42,898 bases of DNA from Deltaproteobacteria bacterium RBG_16_49_23 (GCA_001798855.1 MGQQ01000138.1:1-42898); one strand, 5' to 3'. Shown: positions 15,586 to 24,131, numbered from the stretch's first letter. The notes: generated from the letters alone by a model not told the origin. Program-made: numbers and translations.

Positions 15586-16106
15586 TGAAAATGAAGTCAA
15601 AGGGTTTTGTCCTCATCGAGCTGATCATTGTCCTGATCCTCTTCAGCCTCTCCCTTGCTCTGGCTGTCCCCTTCTTCTCCCGTGTCTCTAAAACGGCTGA
15701 GTTGAAAGGAACGGCGCAGAAGATTTCGGGAATCCTCCGCTACGGCCGAAGCGAGGCGGTCCATGAGGGAAGGGTGTATCAGGTTCTTTTTAATGCGGAC
15801 CTCCGGGAGGTGAGGGTCAAATCGATCGAACCGATAGAAGAAGAAAAGACGGAAGATGAAAAGGCGGAAGACGAAAAGGCAAAGGAGAAAAAGGCTCAGG
15901 ATAAGATCTACTCCCTCCCGGGGGGGATCCATATAAAAGAGGTGAAGATTCCTCCCGCCCTATATATCTCTGATCTCCCGGCGATTGAATTTTATCCCAA
16001 TGGCAGTTCGAATGGAGGGTCGCTTCTTCTGGACAGCGAGGAGCAGAAAGGGTACCGGATCAAGGTCAACTTCCTTTCCGGAATCGTCGAAATTGAAAGG
16101 CTCTGA
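15585..16106 (+). CDS. gspH: Minor pseudopilin GspH, with an acidic/basic repeat insert
   Basis: A 173-residue protein whose leader MKMKSKG precedes FVLIELIIVLILFSLSLALA (Gly before the Phe, Glu at +5 as prepilin peptidase needs). The body has ILRYGRSEAVHEGRVYQVLF, typical of the GspH/FimT domain. An ATG at 15585 overlapping the gspG stop is preferred to the TTG at 15582. An unusual feature is a charged stretch at about residues 86-107 made of repeated E-D-E-K-A units, encoded by a near-tandem 15-bp repeat at about 15850-15900. It probably forms a solvent-exposed helix or loop. Confidence 0.88.
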   Translation: MKMKSKGFVLIELIIVLILFSLSLALAVPFFSRVSKTAELKGTAQKISGILRYGRSEAVHEGRVYQVLFNADLREVRVKSIEPIEEEKTEDEKAEDEKAKEKKAQDKIYSLPGGIHIKEVKIPPALYISDLPAIEFYPNGSSNGGSLLLDSEEQKGYRIKVNFLSGIVEIERL

Positions 16107-16113
16107 TGTCCCT

Positions 16114-16638
16114 ATGGTGAAAAAAGAAGGCACGGGATTTACCCCGTTAGAAAGCTCCAGCACTTATGCTGGGGATGGTAAAAATAGAAAACCTCAGCTC
16201 CTTATTGAGGGTGGCGTCAAAACCCAGTCCGTTCTAACGGGGTTTACTTTAATTGAGGTGGTTGTTGCTCTCGCCATTTTAGGGATCGGGTTGACCGTGA
16301 TCCTTGAGCTCTTCGCCGGCGGACTTCGCCTGGCCAGAGTTTCAGAGGAATATACAAAGGCGGTGAACTTGGCCCGCAATAAAATGGAAGAGATGGCATG
16401 GAAGCCGCCCACGGTGGAAGGGACAGAAGAAGGGGAATTCAATGAGACTTATCGGTGGAAGGTAGAGACCAAGAAAGTGGATCTCCTTCCCGCTGAAAGA
16501 GAGACGGACTTCAAGTCTCCGGTTGAGTTATTTCAGATTAAGATGAATGTCCTGTGGAAATCGGGCTCCAAGGAAAGGGCACTGGAGATTGAATCCTACA
16601 AGGCCATCAAACCGGAAAGCGATGAGAAGAAGAGTTAA
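16114..16638 (+). CDS. gspI: Minor pseudopilin GspI with a repeat-extended leader
   Basis: This 174-residue protein carries the GspI N-helix FTLIEVVVALAILGIGLTV, then NLARNKMEEM, characteristic of GspI. The leader is 43 residues long instead of the usual 6-10. It contains a 35-residue insert encoded by a 105-bp palindromic repeat (16141-16245). Both sides of the insert read T-G-F-T, so the cleavage site (Gly43 before Phe) has been kept. Removing the insert gives MVKKEGTGFTLIEV, a normal leader. The start is ATG 16114, eight bases after the gspH stop; no internal ATG between the repeat and the cleavage site is in frame. Whether the long leader is processed efficiently is unknown. Confidence 0.88.
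   Translation: MVKKEGTGFTPLESSSTYAGDGKNRKPQLLIEGGVKTQSVLTGFTLIEVVVALAILGIGLTVILELFAGGLRLARVSEEYTKAVNLARNKMEEMAWKPPTVEGTEEGEFNETYRWKVETKKVDLLPAERETDFKSPVELFQIKMNVLWKSGSKERALEIESYKAIKPESDEKKS
16141..16245. repeat. Dispersed palindromic repeat, copy 2, inserted in gspI
   Basis: The 105-bp insert starts ACCCCGTTAGAA (16141-16152) and has the complement TTCTAACGGGGT at 16232-16243. The ends match the copy at 7972-8034, while the centres differ. The flanks GGGATTTA and GGGGTTTA look like a short target duplication. The length is a multiple of three and has no stop in the gspI frame. Confidence 0.85.
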
Positions 16639-16660
16639 GGAAACAGGAGCTGAAATCCCA

Positions 16661-16790
16661 TCCCCCTCCCAGCCTCCCTCTTGAAGGGGGAGGCTGGGCA
16701 TTAAGGTTACTCCCCGTTGAAAGGGGAGGAGATAAGAAAGTTGCCCCTAAGATTCCCTCCCCTTCAAGGGGAGGGTGAGGGAGGGGATGG
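16661..16790. repeat. Cluster of G/C-rich hairpins between gspI and gspJ
   Basis: CCCAGCCTCCC (16668-16678) pairs with GGGAGGCTGGG (16688-16698). TCCCC and GGGGA tracts pair at about 16711-16728, and CCCTCCCCTT pairs with AAGGGGAGGG at 16755-16775. The 235-bp gap has no gene and is the widest junction inside the operon before gspD. It may attenuate or stabilise the transcript. Confidence 0.6.
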
Positions 16791-16873
16791 GGCAAATGAA
16801 AGCGAGGGGGAGTAAAGTTGGCGCTTCTGCCATCGGACGGGGGAGAAGGGTGAGTGAATGGAATGGGTGATTG

Positions 16874-17608
16874 ATGTTTTATAAAAACGGTAAGGTTAAT
16901 TCAAAGGAGAAAAAGAGCGGCTTCACCCTGATCGAGGTAATGGTTTCCCTGGCGGTCCTCGGGTTTGTTCTGGTGATCATCTTTGGCGCTTTCCGACTCG
17001 GACTCTCCGCCTGGGAAAGAGGCGAGTCGAGCAAAGAGGAATATCAGAGGATACGAATCGCCTCCCAGGTCCTTTCCCAGCAGTTGAAATCAATCGTCCC
17101 CTATAAAATCCAGAACAAGAGTGCAGGGGGAGATTATCTCGCTTTTGAGGGGAAGGCTCACTCTTTAAAATTTGTCTCCGCCTTTCCCATTAAAGCAAGA
17201 CAGATTGAAGGTTTTGTATTTGCAAGTTATGAGTTTAAAGAGAATGGGGAGGCAGGCGGCCGTCTGGTGCTCCATGAACAGAGAGTTCTGAACAAAGACT
17301 TCATGGAGGAGGGGCTGAAGGAAGAGGCAGGCGTCCCGCTTATTGAGGGAATCTCTCAGCTCCGTTTCGAATATTACCGTGAAGGGGATCCACAGAAAGA
17401 CCAGGCAGAGGAATGGGTTGAGGAGTGGAACGGCAAAGACGAGAAGGATCTGCCAAAATATTTGAAAGCGACCCTCACCTTTAAAGGGAAAGACGGGAAG
17501 GAATCCTCGCTCACACTGATTCCCTCCATTTCAGCGAACAAGGTTGAAGAGAGAAGGGTTGCTCCAAGAATTTTTCGGCCGGGGATCCGGCCCCCGGGGA
17601 CCCCATGA
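16874..17608 (+). CDS. gspJ: Minor pseudopilin GspJ
   Basis: This 244-residue protein has a leader MFYKNGKVNSKEKKSG cut before FTLIEVMVSLAVLGFVLVII. The remainder matches GspJ in length and position, with RIASQVLSQQL, LKFVSAFP, VPLIEGISQLRFEYYREG and a late KATLTFKGKDG strand pair. ATG 16874 is preferred to the TTG one codon upstream. It belongs to the H-I-J-K tip complex of the pseudopilus. The C-terminus is Arg/Pro-rich (RIFRPGIRPPGTP). Confidence 0.88.
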   Translation: MFYKNGKVNSKEKKSGFTLIEVMVSLAVLGFVLVIIFGAFRLGLSAWERGESSKEEYQRIRIASQVLSQQLKSIVPYKIQNKSAGGDYLAFEGKAHSLKFVSAFPIKARQIEGFVFASYEFKENGEAGGRLVLHEQRVLNKDFMEEGLKEEAGVPLIEGISQLRFEYYREGDPQKDQAEEWVEEWNGKDEKDLPKYLKATLTFKGKDGKESSLTLIPSISANKVEERRVAPRIFRPGIRPPGTP

Positions 17609-17662
17609 GAAGGGCGTTCCCCTGTTGCATGAGAATTCACTGGTGTTCATGGTTGATTGAAA

Positions 17663-18688
17663 ATGAAGGAATTGGGGTTTAGAATAAGAAAATCGAATGG
17701 GGTGGCGATGGTGATGGTCCTCTGGGTGATCGCCATCCTTTCGGTCATGGTGTTGGAATTCAGTTTCGCCATGAGAACAGAGATCAATATTACCAGGCAT
17801 TTCAAAGAGGATCTGCAGCTCTATGCTATTGCCGAAGGCGGAATGCAACGCGCCATTGCGGAGATGATCTACAAACATGACCCCAGAGTTCAACAGTTAC
17901 GAAAGACGATGAAGGAGGAGATGCCTCCCGAAAAGAGAGAGTGGATAGCGGACGGGAGGCCATATCTTCTCTCCTACGATCAGGGATCGTGTGACGTCAG
18001 GGTGATGAATGAAGAAGGGAAGATCAACATTAACCTCGTCTCAGAAGCGGGACTTCGCAGGATTATGAAGAATATCGGCTTAGAAGTAGAAGCGAGGGAT
18101 ATCGTGGTTGATTCGATTATGGACTGGAGAGATCCGGATGACTTCTATCGAATCAATGGAGCGGAGAACGACTATTATCGATCCCTTCCTGAACCCTATG
18201 ATTGCAAGAACGGGCTTCTGGATGCCATCGAGGAGCTCCTTCTCGTCCGGGGGGTAACCCCTGATCTTTTTCATGGACGAAGAGGATCGAAGACGGAAGG
18301 GGAGAAGATAGAACGGGTTGGATTAAAAGATGTCTTTTCCCTCTACTCTTCCGGAGAACAGATTGACATCAACAGCGCCACAGCGCCTGCCCTGAGAATA
18401 GCGTTAGGTATTCCGGGGGAGGTTTCCCGGCTCATCGTGAAGGCAAGGGAAGAGAAGGGGTTTGATCATCAACTGGATCTTCTTCAAAGGGTTCCTGAAC
18501 TTGCCCCTTTCATCGGTGAGATAACGGGGCTCATTCTCTATCGATCCAGAAGCGCCTACTATACCATCGAATCGAGGGCAAGCTACCTGGAGGGAAAGTC
18601 GAAACGGGGGATCAAAGGGATCGTCAGGATAGATACAAGAGAGAAGAGAGGATATAAAATCATTCAATGGATTGATTCACTATCCTGA
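17663..18688 (+). CDS. gspK: Pseudopilin tip protein GspK
   Basis: A 341-residue protein with a prepilin-like N-terminus (SNG before VAMVMVLWVIAILSVMVLEF) that lacks Glu at +5, which is normal for GspK. The globular part contains EGKININLVSEAGL, then DSIMDWRDPDDFYRINGAEN, then a long alpha domain with INSATAPALRIALGI, all typical of the GspK helical insertion. GspK caps the pseudopilus. The ATG at 17663 is preferred to TTG 17657; the ribosome site is poor. It is followed 36 bp later by gspL. Confidence 0.92.
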   Translation: MKELGFRIRKSNGVAMVMVLWVIAILSVMVLEFSFAMRTEINITRHFKEDLQLYAIAEGGMQRAIAEMIYKHDPRVQQLRKTMKEEMPPEKREWIADGRPYLLSYDQGSCDVRVMNEEGKININLVSEAGLRRIMKNIGLEVEARDIVVDSIMDWRDPDDFYRINGAENDYYRSLPEPYDCKNGLLDAIEELLLVRGVTPDLFHGRRGSKTEGEKIERVGLKDVFSLYSSGEQIDINSATAPALRIALGIPGEVSRLIVKAREEKGFDHQLDLLQRVPELAPFIGEITGLILYRSRSAYYTIESRASYLEGKSKRGIKGIVRIDTREKRGYKIIQWIDSLS

Positions 18689-18724
18689 TGCCCGGCATGG
18701 ATCAGGCAACCGACCGGTGAAGCG

Positions 18725-20143
18725 ATGGGGATTTTAGACTCAAGTCTTGGAATCGATTTCAGACAGAACCATCTCATTCTCACGCTCCTGAAAAAATCTT
18801 TCCGGAAGATCAGGCTGGTAGATTATGCCATCCACCCGATCCTTCCGGAAGAGCAGAGAGAGGAGCGGGAGGGGCAATGGATCAACCAGATTAACTCCTT
18901 TCTCGTCAAGCACCATCTTACCCGGGAGCGCGTCTTCCTCTCCATCCCCAGGGAGAAGGTGGTCGCCCGGTTCATCCGGCTTCCGCTTGCGGCCAAAGAG
19001 AATCTCCGAAAAGTTCTTGAATACGAAGCTCCTAAATATATCCCTTTCGAGAGCGAGGAGGTCTATTTCGATTATCAGCTCCTCAAGGAAGAGAAGGAGG
19101 GGATTGATCTTTTTGCCGTTTTTGTGAAGAGATTGGATTTGGATAGCTATCTCTCCCTCCTTAAGAAAATCGGGATTCAACCGATTTCCGTCCAGATTTC
19201 CTCTACGGCGGCCCTCAACCTCTTCCTCTTTCATGAAGGAGAGAGGGACAGCAAAATCTCCGTTCTGCTCGATGTCGCGGAACCCTTCTTAGAGATGAAC
19301 CTCATCGAGGGAAGGAATTGGAAGGAGAGCTTTCACATTCCTTTATCCCCGCAGGCCCGGGCCGCTCAAATCATGAACACCTTTAAGCGACTGGGATTAG
19401 CTCCCGCGCTCACTTCTAAGTCGACTTTTTTCGTATATGGATCGGCGACCGATGAGGCGCTGCTGAAGGCGCTCCGGGAGGCTGATCAGATCGCCGGAGT
19501 GGCGCCCCCTCCCTTAAACCGTGTAGAGTCAGGGGAAGAGAGGGCAAAGCTTTTACCCATCTATGCGTCAATTGGCGTTCCACTTGGAGGATTAATCCAT
19601 CCGAGGGTGAACCTTAACCTCCTTCCTTTAGAGATGAGGAAGAAGGTGAGAGAGATCGGGAAACCCCTTTCCATTATCCTCCTCTGCCTCGTTTTCTTTT
19701 TGGCGGTCACATGGGGAGTCGGGGCCTTTACACAATACAGAAACGATTTGAACAGAGTCAACCAGGAGATCAAAAAGAGAAAACCTGAAGTGGAAGTGGT
19801 CGAAAAATTACAGAAGCGAAAAGAGACATTGAGGAAAGAGGTTTCCGAATTCGGGAAGATCCATTCAGGGGAGATCAGCAAAATCGACATCTTAAAAGAG
19901 CTCACCCAGCTCCTTCCCACGACCGTTTGGATCTGGAGCTTGAAATATAACGGCAAGGAGATTGAGATCAACGGATACGCTGATTCCGCCTCCGACTTAA
20001 TCACCCTTCTCGATAAATCTCCCTTCTTCGAAAAGGTTGAATTTTTAGCTCCCGTGACAAAAGAGAGGATGATGAAACCGGAGGCAGAGAAGGAGAGGTT
20101 CAGGATCCGGGCCAAAATAGAGGAGAGGAGATCGATCTCTTGA
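18725..20143 (+). CDS. gspL: T2SS inner-membrane protein GspL (PilM/PilN-like fusion)
   Basis: This 472-residue protein joins an actin-like cytoplasmic domain (residues 1-~290: LGIDFRQNHLILTLL, FLSIPREKVVARFIRLPL, DYQLLKEE) to one membrane helix (about 315-335: PLSIILLCLVFFLAVTWGVG) and a periplasmic ferredoxin-like part with a coiled coil and LTQLLPTTVWIWSLKYNGKE. The layout equals PilM plus PilN fused in one chain, as in GspL. It couples GspE to the inner-membrane platform. The next gene starts inside its stop codon. Confidence 0.88.
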   Translation: MGILDSSLGIDFRQNHLILTLLKKSFRKIRLVDYAIHPILPEEQREEREGQWINQINSFLVKHHLTRERVFLSIPREKVVARFIRLPLAAKENLRKVLEYEAPKYIPFESEEVYFDYQLLKEEKEGIDLFAVFVKRLDLDSYLSLLKKIGIQPISVQISSTAALNLFLFHEGERDSKISVLLDVAEPFLEMNLIEGRNWKESFHIPLSPQARAAQIMNTFKRLGLAPALTSKSTFFVYGSATDEALLKALREADQIAGVAPPPLNRVESGEERAKLLPIYASIGVPLGGLIHPRVNLNLLPLEMRKKVREIGKPLSIILLCLVFFLAVTWGVGAFTQYRNDLNRVNQEIKKRKPEVEVVEKLQKRKETLRKEVSEFGKIHSGEISKIDILKELTQLLPTTVWIWSLKYNGKEIEINGYADSASDLITLLDKSPFFEKVEFLAPVTKERMMKPEAEKERFRIRAKIEERRSIS

Positions 20144-20760
20144 AAGGTTTGTCTTTTATAAATTTGTCTTTTGTAAAAAAGTGGAAGTTTTCTGAAAAAA
20201 GAGTCCTCTGGGCGTCCATCGGAATCGTTGCGGCGATTCTGATCTATGTTCTTGGGGTCCTCCCTCTTGTTGAAATGGTCAGGAAGTCAAAGGAAGAGAT
20301 CGTCCTGAAGAAGAGGGTTCTGGTAAAATATGAAGAATTTCTTCAAAACCGGAAGACGGTTGAAGAGGAACTGGACCGTGTCTCCAAACAGTATGAAGGT
20401 ATTCAGCAGAAACTTCTTCCCGGAGAAACGCCTCAATTAGGCGCCGCCCATCTCCAGGAGGTTGTGAAAAAGGTTCTCGAAAAGAATGGAATGGCGATTC
20501 GGAGTTTCAGAATATTGGAGCCGAAGGAGATCAGCGGATTCAGGAAAATTTCGATCCATATTGACTTCAACCCCACCAGCAAGATGTCCGGTTTAATGCA
20601 GTTTATTCAGGATATTGAACAGAATGAAAAGGAGTTGATGATTTCGGAAATGGATCTCCTCGTTCCCAATCCGAGGGCGCCCAATATGATTCAGGGGAGC
20701 CTGGTCGTCTCCGGATTGATGAAGGCAGACCAGGCTCAGGAAAAGAAAAAGGAGGGGTGA
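20140..20760 (+). CDS. gspM: T2SS inner-membrane protein GspM (PilO-like)
   Basis: This 206-residue bitopic protein has a cytoplasmic N-terminus, one membrane helix at about residues 24-45 (LWASIGIVAAILIYVLGVLPL), a coiled coil (KKRVLVKYEEFLQNRKTVEE) and a ferredoxin-like periplasmic domain (HLQEVVKKVLEKNGM; ISIHIDFNPTSKMSGLMQFI). This is the GspM/PilO plan. The start is TTG at 20140 overlapping the gspL stop (TTGA), with GAGGAGAGGAG upstream. It pairs with the GspL periplasmic domain in the inner-membrane platform. Confidence 0.82.
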   Translation: MKGLSFINLSFVKKWKFSEKRVLWASIGIVAAILIYVLGVLPLVEMVRKSKEEIVLKKRVLVKYEEFLQNRKTVEEELDRVSKQYEGIQQKLLPGETPQLGAAHLQEVVKKVLEKNGMAIRSFRILEPKEISGFRKISIHIDFNPTSKMSGLMQFIQDIEQNEKELMISEMDLLVPNPRAPNMIQGSLVVSGLMKADQAQEKKKEG

Positions 20761-21578
20761 TGTCTTTCAAATATGGTATCCTCTGCCTGATGCTTTCCCT
20801 GATGGTTTTCTTCCTTGGCATCGAAAGCTATGAGGTGTGGAACGCCCCTATCCCGGCAATAAATGAAAAGACCGTTAACAAAAGGCCAATGGAGAAGAGG
20901 GTGGATGGGGCAGGAACGGCAGGTGAGAAGACGACCCGCCCCGCAGATTCGAGCATGCTGGTAGCTGAAAAAAATATCTTCAGCCCGGAAAGAAAGGAGT
21001 TTCCAATCCCTTCGTTACCGCAAGCAGGGGGTAAAAATCAGGCGACACGCCCTCAAATTGTTTTGCACGGAGTGATTCTTGCGGGCGATTATCAGTCGGC
21101 ATCCATCGTTCATCCGGGCAGGCCCCTCAAAAAAGATGAGAGGGAGACGATCAGCTTAAGGGTTGGAGAAAAGGTCGGGGAATATAAGTTAACCAAAGTC
21201 TTGCCCGATCGAATCACTCTGGAAGCAGAGGGCGACAGTTTCGAAGTGCTTCTCTACGATCCTGAAAAAATTAAAAAGAGAAGCGAGGCCAGACCGGTTG
21301 CAGCGGCAAGCATACTGCCCAGCTCTCCGACCGCACAACCTCCGCAGGTGCCGGGTCAGGTGGTACGGCCTTCGTTCCCAACCCCGGTCACGCCTCCACA
21401 GATGCCTCCGGCCGTTTCAACTCAAACGGGGCCGGAAACTTCATCGACCCCGTCGCCATTGAGTCAACGAAGGAGAAGGCCTCTTCCCGGAGCTCCATCT
21501 TCGCCTGTAACGCCGGGGACGCCAGCGCCCGGGAATCCCACTCTGCCCAATCCGTCACAGGGGCCGGGAGGAAATTAA
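20760..21578 (+). CDS. gspC: GspC-like inner-membrane protein with Pro-rich tail
   Basis: A 272-residue protein with one N-terminal membrane helix (residues ~5-22, YGILCLMLSLMVFFLGI) and a periplasmic HR-type domain: AEKNIFSPERKEFP, then LHGVILAGDYQSASIV, LRVGEKVGEYKLTKVLPDRI, and FEVLLYD. That arrangement fits GspC, which links the platform to the secretin, or the related PilP. The last ~80 residues are Pro/Ser/Thr-rich and no PDZ domain is present. The start ATG overlaps the gspM stop (TGATG). Its position right before gspD supports the role; the symbol is by analogy. Confidence 0.75.
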   Translation: MSFKYGILCLMLSLMVFFLGIESYEVWNAPIPAINEKTVNKRPMEKRVDGAGTAGEKTTRPADSSMLVAEKNIFSPERKEFPIPSLPQAGGKNQATRPQIVLHGVILAGDYQSASIVHPGRPLKKDERETISLRVGEKVGEYKLTKVLPDRITLEAEGDSFEVLLYDPEKIKKRSEARPVAAASILPSSPTAQPPQVPGQVVRPSFPTPVTPPQMPPAVSTQTGPETSSTPSPLSQRRRRPLPGAPSSPVTPGTPAPGNPTLPNPSQGPGGN

Positions 21579-21580
21579 AA

Positions 21581-21646
21581 AGAGATTTCTGAAAAAGTCC
21601 AGAAATCTCTGATTACGCCGATTGGGTACCGATTACACAGATTAAA
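21581..21646. repeat. Dispersed hairpin repeat, copy 1 (AGAAATCTCTGATTAC family)
   Basis: AGAGATTTCT pairs with AGAAATCTCT, and the second arm runs on into GATTACGCCGATT and ACCGATTACA. A close relative is at 29742-29807. Both copies lie within about 120 bp of a copy of the 194-bp repeat. It lies in the 150-bp gap between gspC and gspD. Confidence 0.65.
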
Positions 21647-21728
21647 AATACATTGATAAATAAAGGAAAATCTGTGAAATCAGAGAGCAAAAGATATTTT
21701 TTCGGAGCTCTTAAAAAAGGGGGAAAGA

Positions 21729-24131
21729 ATGAGGAGAACGTCAAACCTTTGGATAACATTTTTAAATACTTACACCAGAAAGTCTGAGGATTTATCTCTA
21801 ACTTTCTCTGAAATGTTTCCCAAAAATCTCCCCTCCCCTCGGCGGGAGGGGATAAAGGGGAGGGGGGGCCCAATGGTCTCTATTTTGTCCACCCCCGCCC
21901 TAACCCTCCCCCGTCGAAGGGGGAGGGGATTATTTGGAAATTTCAAATATCTTTGGATAGTTTTTATTTGTATTGCCGGAACAATCGGTTGTTCCGGTCC
22001 GAATTCGCAATTAAAGTCTGAACCTTCACCCCGGCTGGCTCAAGCAGAACCTGTACCTCAACCTGCTTCCCCTCCCCGGCCTACCACTTCTCCTGCTGCT
22101 CCAGCGCCCCCTTCGCCGCCCACCCCGGTGGCGCCCCCGGCTCCTGCTCCCGCTCCAGTCACACCCAAGGCGTCGCCTCTGACAACGCCTTCGCCGCCTC
22201 CAACCTCTGCTCCTGCACCCTCAAAACCTGCGGAACCCCGCACGGGTGGGGTCGTCTTCAATTTTGATAATGCAGACATCTATGGAGTCATCCGGGTCAT
22301 GGCAGAGATTCTGAAGATCAACTATATCATCGACCCAAGGGTCAGAGGGGTGGTCAATATCCAGACCGCAGGTTCGATTTCTGTGGAAGATGTTTACCCC
22401 ATCTTCCAGTCGATCCTGAAAATGAACGGAGCCACGGCCATCAAGAAAGAGAACCTTTATGAAATCGTCCCTTTCGGTGATGCCAAAAAGCTCTATGTGC
22501 CCCCCTCAACTACGCTGGAGCCGGGGAAGCAGCCTCCGGACGGAAGATATGTCATCCAGATTGTCCCTCTGAAATATATTCCGGTCTCAGAGGTTGCAAG
22601 AATGCTTAAGCCCTTTCTTTCAGACGGGGCTGATCTGGTGGAGCATCCTGCCCATAACATTTTGATCATCGGCGATATGGCTTCGAACATTAGAAAATCT
22701 CTCGATATCATCAACCTGTTCGATCTCGATATTTTCACCGATATGAGGATACGCATCTACCCCATTCTCAATGCCGATGTTACTGAAATCGCCAAGGAGA
22801 TGGAGCGTATTTTCGCCTCCTTCGAGGTTTCCACCAAATCAGGAAGAGGGGTGGGCATTACCTTTACACCCATTGCACGAATCAATTCCCTCCTTGTGGT
22901 CAGCTCCATTCCCAATATTTTTGACAGAGTGGAGGGATGGCTGAAGGAGCTGGACAAAATACCTGCCGAGGGCTCGAAATACAGCGTCTTCGTCTATTAT
23001 GTTCAGAATATGAAGGCCAAGGATCTCGCCGATGTCCTGAAACAAGTATTCATGGGAGCAAAGGAGAAGAAAGATGAATTTAAACAGAAGGTGGCTGATA
23101 CCCCAAGAAGCGTAAGACCTCCTCCTGTTTCTCCGACTCCCCCAAGTCCGACTGCATCCGAAGCAACCACCGTCCCCGAAGGGGAGATCAATATTGTAGT
23201 TGATGAAACAAACAACGCATTGGTAATAAGAGCCTATGCCAGGGATTATAAAACAATACTCGAAACCGTCAAAAAACTAGATATTTATCCAAGGCAAGTT
23301 TTAATTGAACTCTTATTAGCGGATATTACTCTCACTGATGATATGCAGTTCGGTATAGACTTCGTGAAGTATCTTGATAAAGGAAAATTTCAACAAACAA
23401 TTAACCTTGGAACTTTTGCAGGACTTGCGGAAGCTGGTCCTGGGATAACCTATTCCATTGTGGAAGAGGCCGGAAGATTTTCTGCTGCCATTAAGGCAGC
23501 GGCAACCCTTGGGCGTCTCAAAGTGCTAACCTCACCACATCTTCTTGCCTCCAACAATAAAGAAGCCAAGATTCAGATTGGAACGTCCGAGCCCGTCGTC
23601 TCAAATATTTTCACTTCAGCTGCAACCACAACAACCACTACAGCAACAGGATTTGCCGAGCAATCCATTGAGTATAAAGACATTGGTACAATCCTCACCG
23701 TTACTCCCCGAATTAGTGATGGAGGATTGGTGACGCTTGAACTCTCCATCGAGGAGAGCAGCTTAGACACGAGGGAGATTGGAAGGCGGGATACAGCTTT
23801 AGCTAGTTCTTCGACTTTTGTAGTTCCTGCCTTTAATAAAACCACCGCCAAAACAGTTCTCTCCATTAAAGATGGCCAAAGTATCGCTATCGGAGGATTG
23901 ATCCGGAATACAAAGGACGTGTCAAGGCAAGGACTTCCATTTTTAAGTAAAATCCCTATCATCGGTTTCCTCTTCGGGGCTGATACGCGCTCACATCAGA
24001 AAAGAGAGTTGATCCTTCTTCTAACCCCTCATATTATCACCGATCACATTCAGTCAAAAACAGTCACGGATGAGTTCAGGGAAAAGATTGAAGGGCTAAA
24101 GAAGGAATTGGAGAAGAAGGAGAAGAAGTAA
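21729..24131 (+). CDS. gspD: Type II secretion outer-membrane secretin GspD
   Basis: An 800-residue secretin. Residues 89-165 are Pro/Ala-rich. N0 begins at VVFNFDNADIYGVIRVMAEI, followed by N1-N3 repeats (YVIQIVPLKYIPVSEVARML; INIVVDETNNALVIRA). The C-terminal secretin core has KVLTSPHLLASNNKEAKIQI, SIEYKDIGTILTVTPRI and LPFLSKIPIIGFLFGA. It forms the outer-membrane pore of the T2SS. The N-terminus is odd: a 194-bp dispersed repeat sits in frame at codons 13-77, and the lipobox Cys falls at 88. Without it the signal would read MRRTSNLWIVFICIAGTIGC. An in-frame ATG inside the repeat (21873) with its own G-rich ribosome site could serve as a second start. Confidence 0.93.
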   Translation: MRRTSNLWITFLNTYTRKSEDLSLTFSEMFPKNLPSPRREGIKGRGGPMVSILSTPALTLPRRRGRGLFGNFKYLWIVFICIAGTIGCSGPNSQLKSEPSPRLAQAEPVPQPASPPRPTTSPAAPAPPSPPTPVAPPAPAPAPVTPKASPLTTPSPPPTSAPAPSKPAEPRTGGVVFNFDNADIYGVIRVMAEILKINYIIDPRVRGVVNIQTAGSISVEDVYPIFQSILKMNGATAIKKENLYEIVPFGDAKKLYVPPSTTLEPGKQPPDGRYVIQIVPLKYIPVSEVARMLKPFLSDGADLVEHPAHNILIIGDMASNIRKSLDIINLFDLDIFTDMRIRIYPILNADVTEIAKEMERIFASFEVSTKSGRGVGITFTPIARINSLLVVSSIPNIFDRVEGWLKELDKIPAEGSKYSVFVYYVQNMKAKDLADVLKQVFMGAKEKKDEFKQKVADTPRSVRPPPVSPTPPSPTASEATTVPEGEINIVVDETNNALVIRAYARDYKTILETVKKLDIYPRQVLIELLLADITLTDDMQFGIDFVKYLDKGKFQQTINLGTFAGLAEAGPGITYSIVEEAGRFSAAIKAAATLGRLKVLTSPHLLASNNKEAKIQIGTSEPVVSNIFTSAATTTTTTATGFAEQSIEYKDIGTILTVTPRISDGGLVTLELSIEESSLDTREIGRRDTALASSSTFVVPAFNKTTAKTVLSIKDGQSIAIGGLIRNTKDVSRQGLPFLSKIPIIGFLFGADTRSHQKRELILLLTPHIITDHIQSKTVTDEFREKIEGLKKELEKKEKK
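21767..21960 (+). repeat. 194-bp dispersed repeat, copy A, inside gspD
   Basis: This starts TACTTACACCAGAAAGTCTG and ends TTTCAAATATCTTTGGATAG. Near-identical copies are at 25543-25735 (plus) and 29883-30076 (minus). Its core contains two G/C-rich hairpins (CTCCCCTCCCC with GGGGAGGGG tracts; CCTCCCCC with GGGGGAGG). The nonamer CTTTGGATA occurs on both sides (21747 and 21951, exactly 204 bp apart), but copy C ends the same way, so that nonamer may belong to the element rather than be a target duplication. Confidence 0.85.

Noticed and set aside
12095-24131. Type IV pilus rather than type II secretion operon
   Set aside because: Presence of GspG with its calcium-site core, all four minor pseudopilins H-I-J-K and a GspK helical domain fits T2SS; no PilT or PilA is seen. 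GspL, GspM and GspC are PilM/N, PilO and PilP-like, which is expected from shared ancestry.
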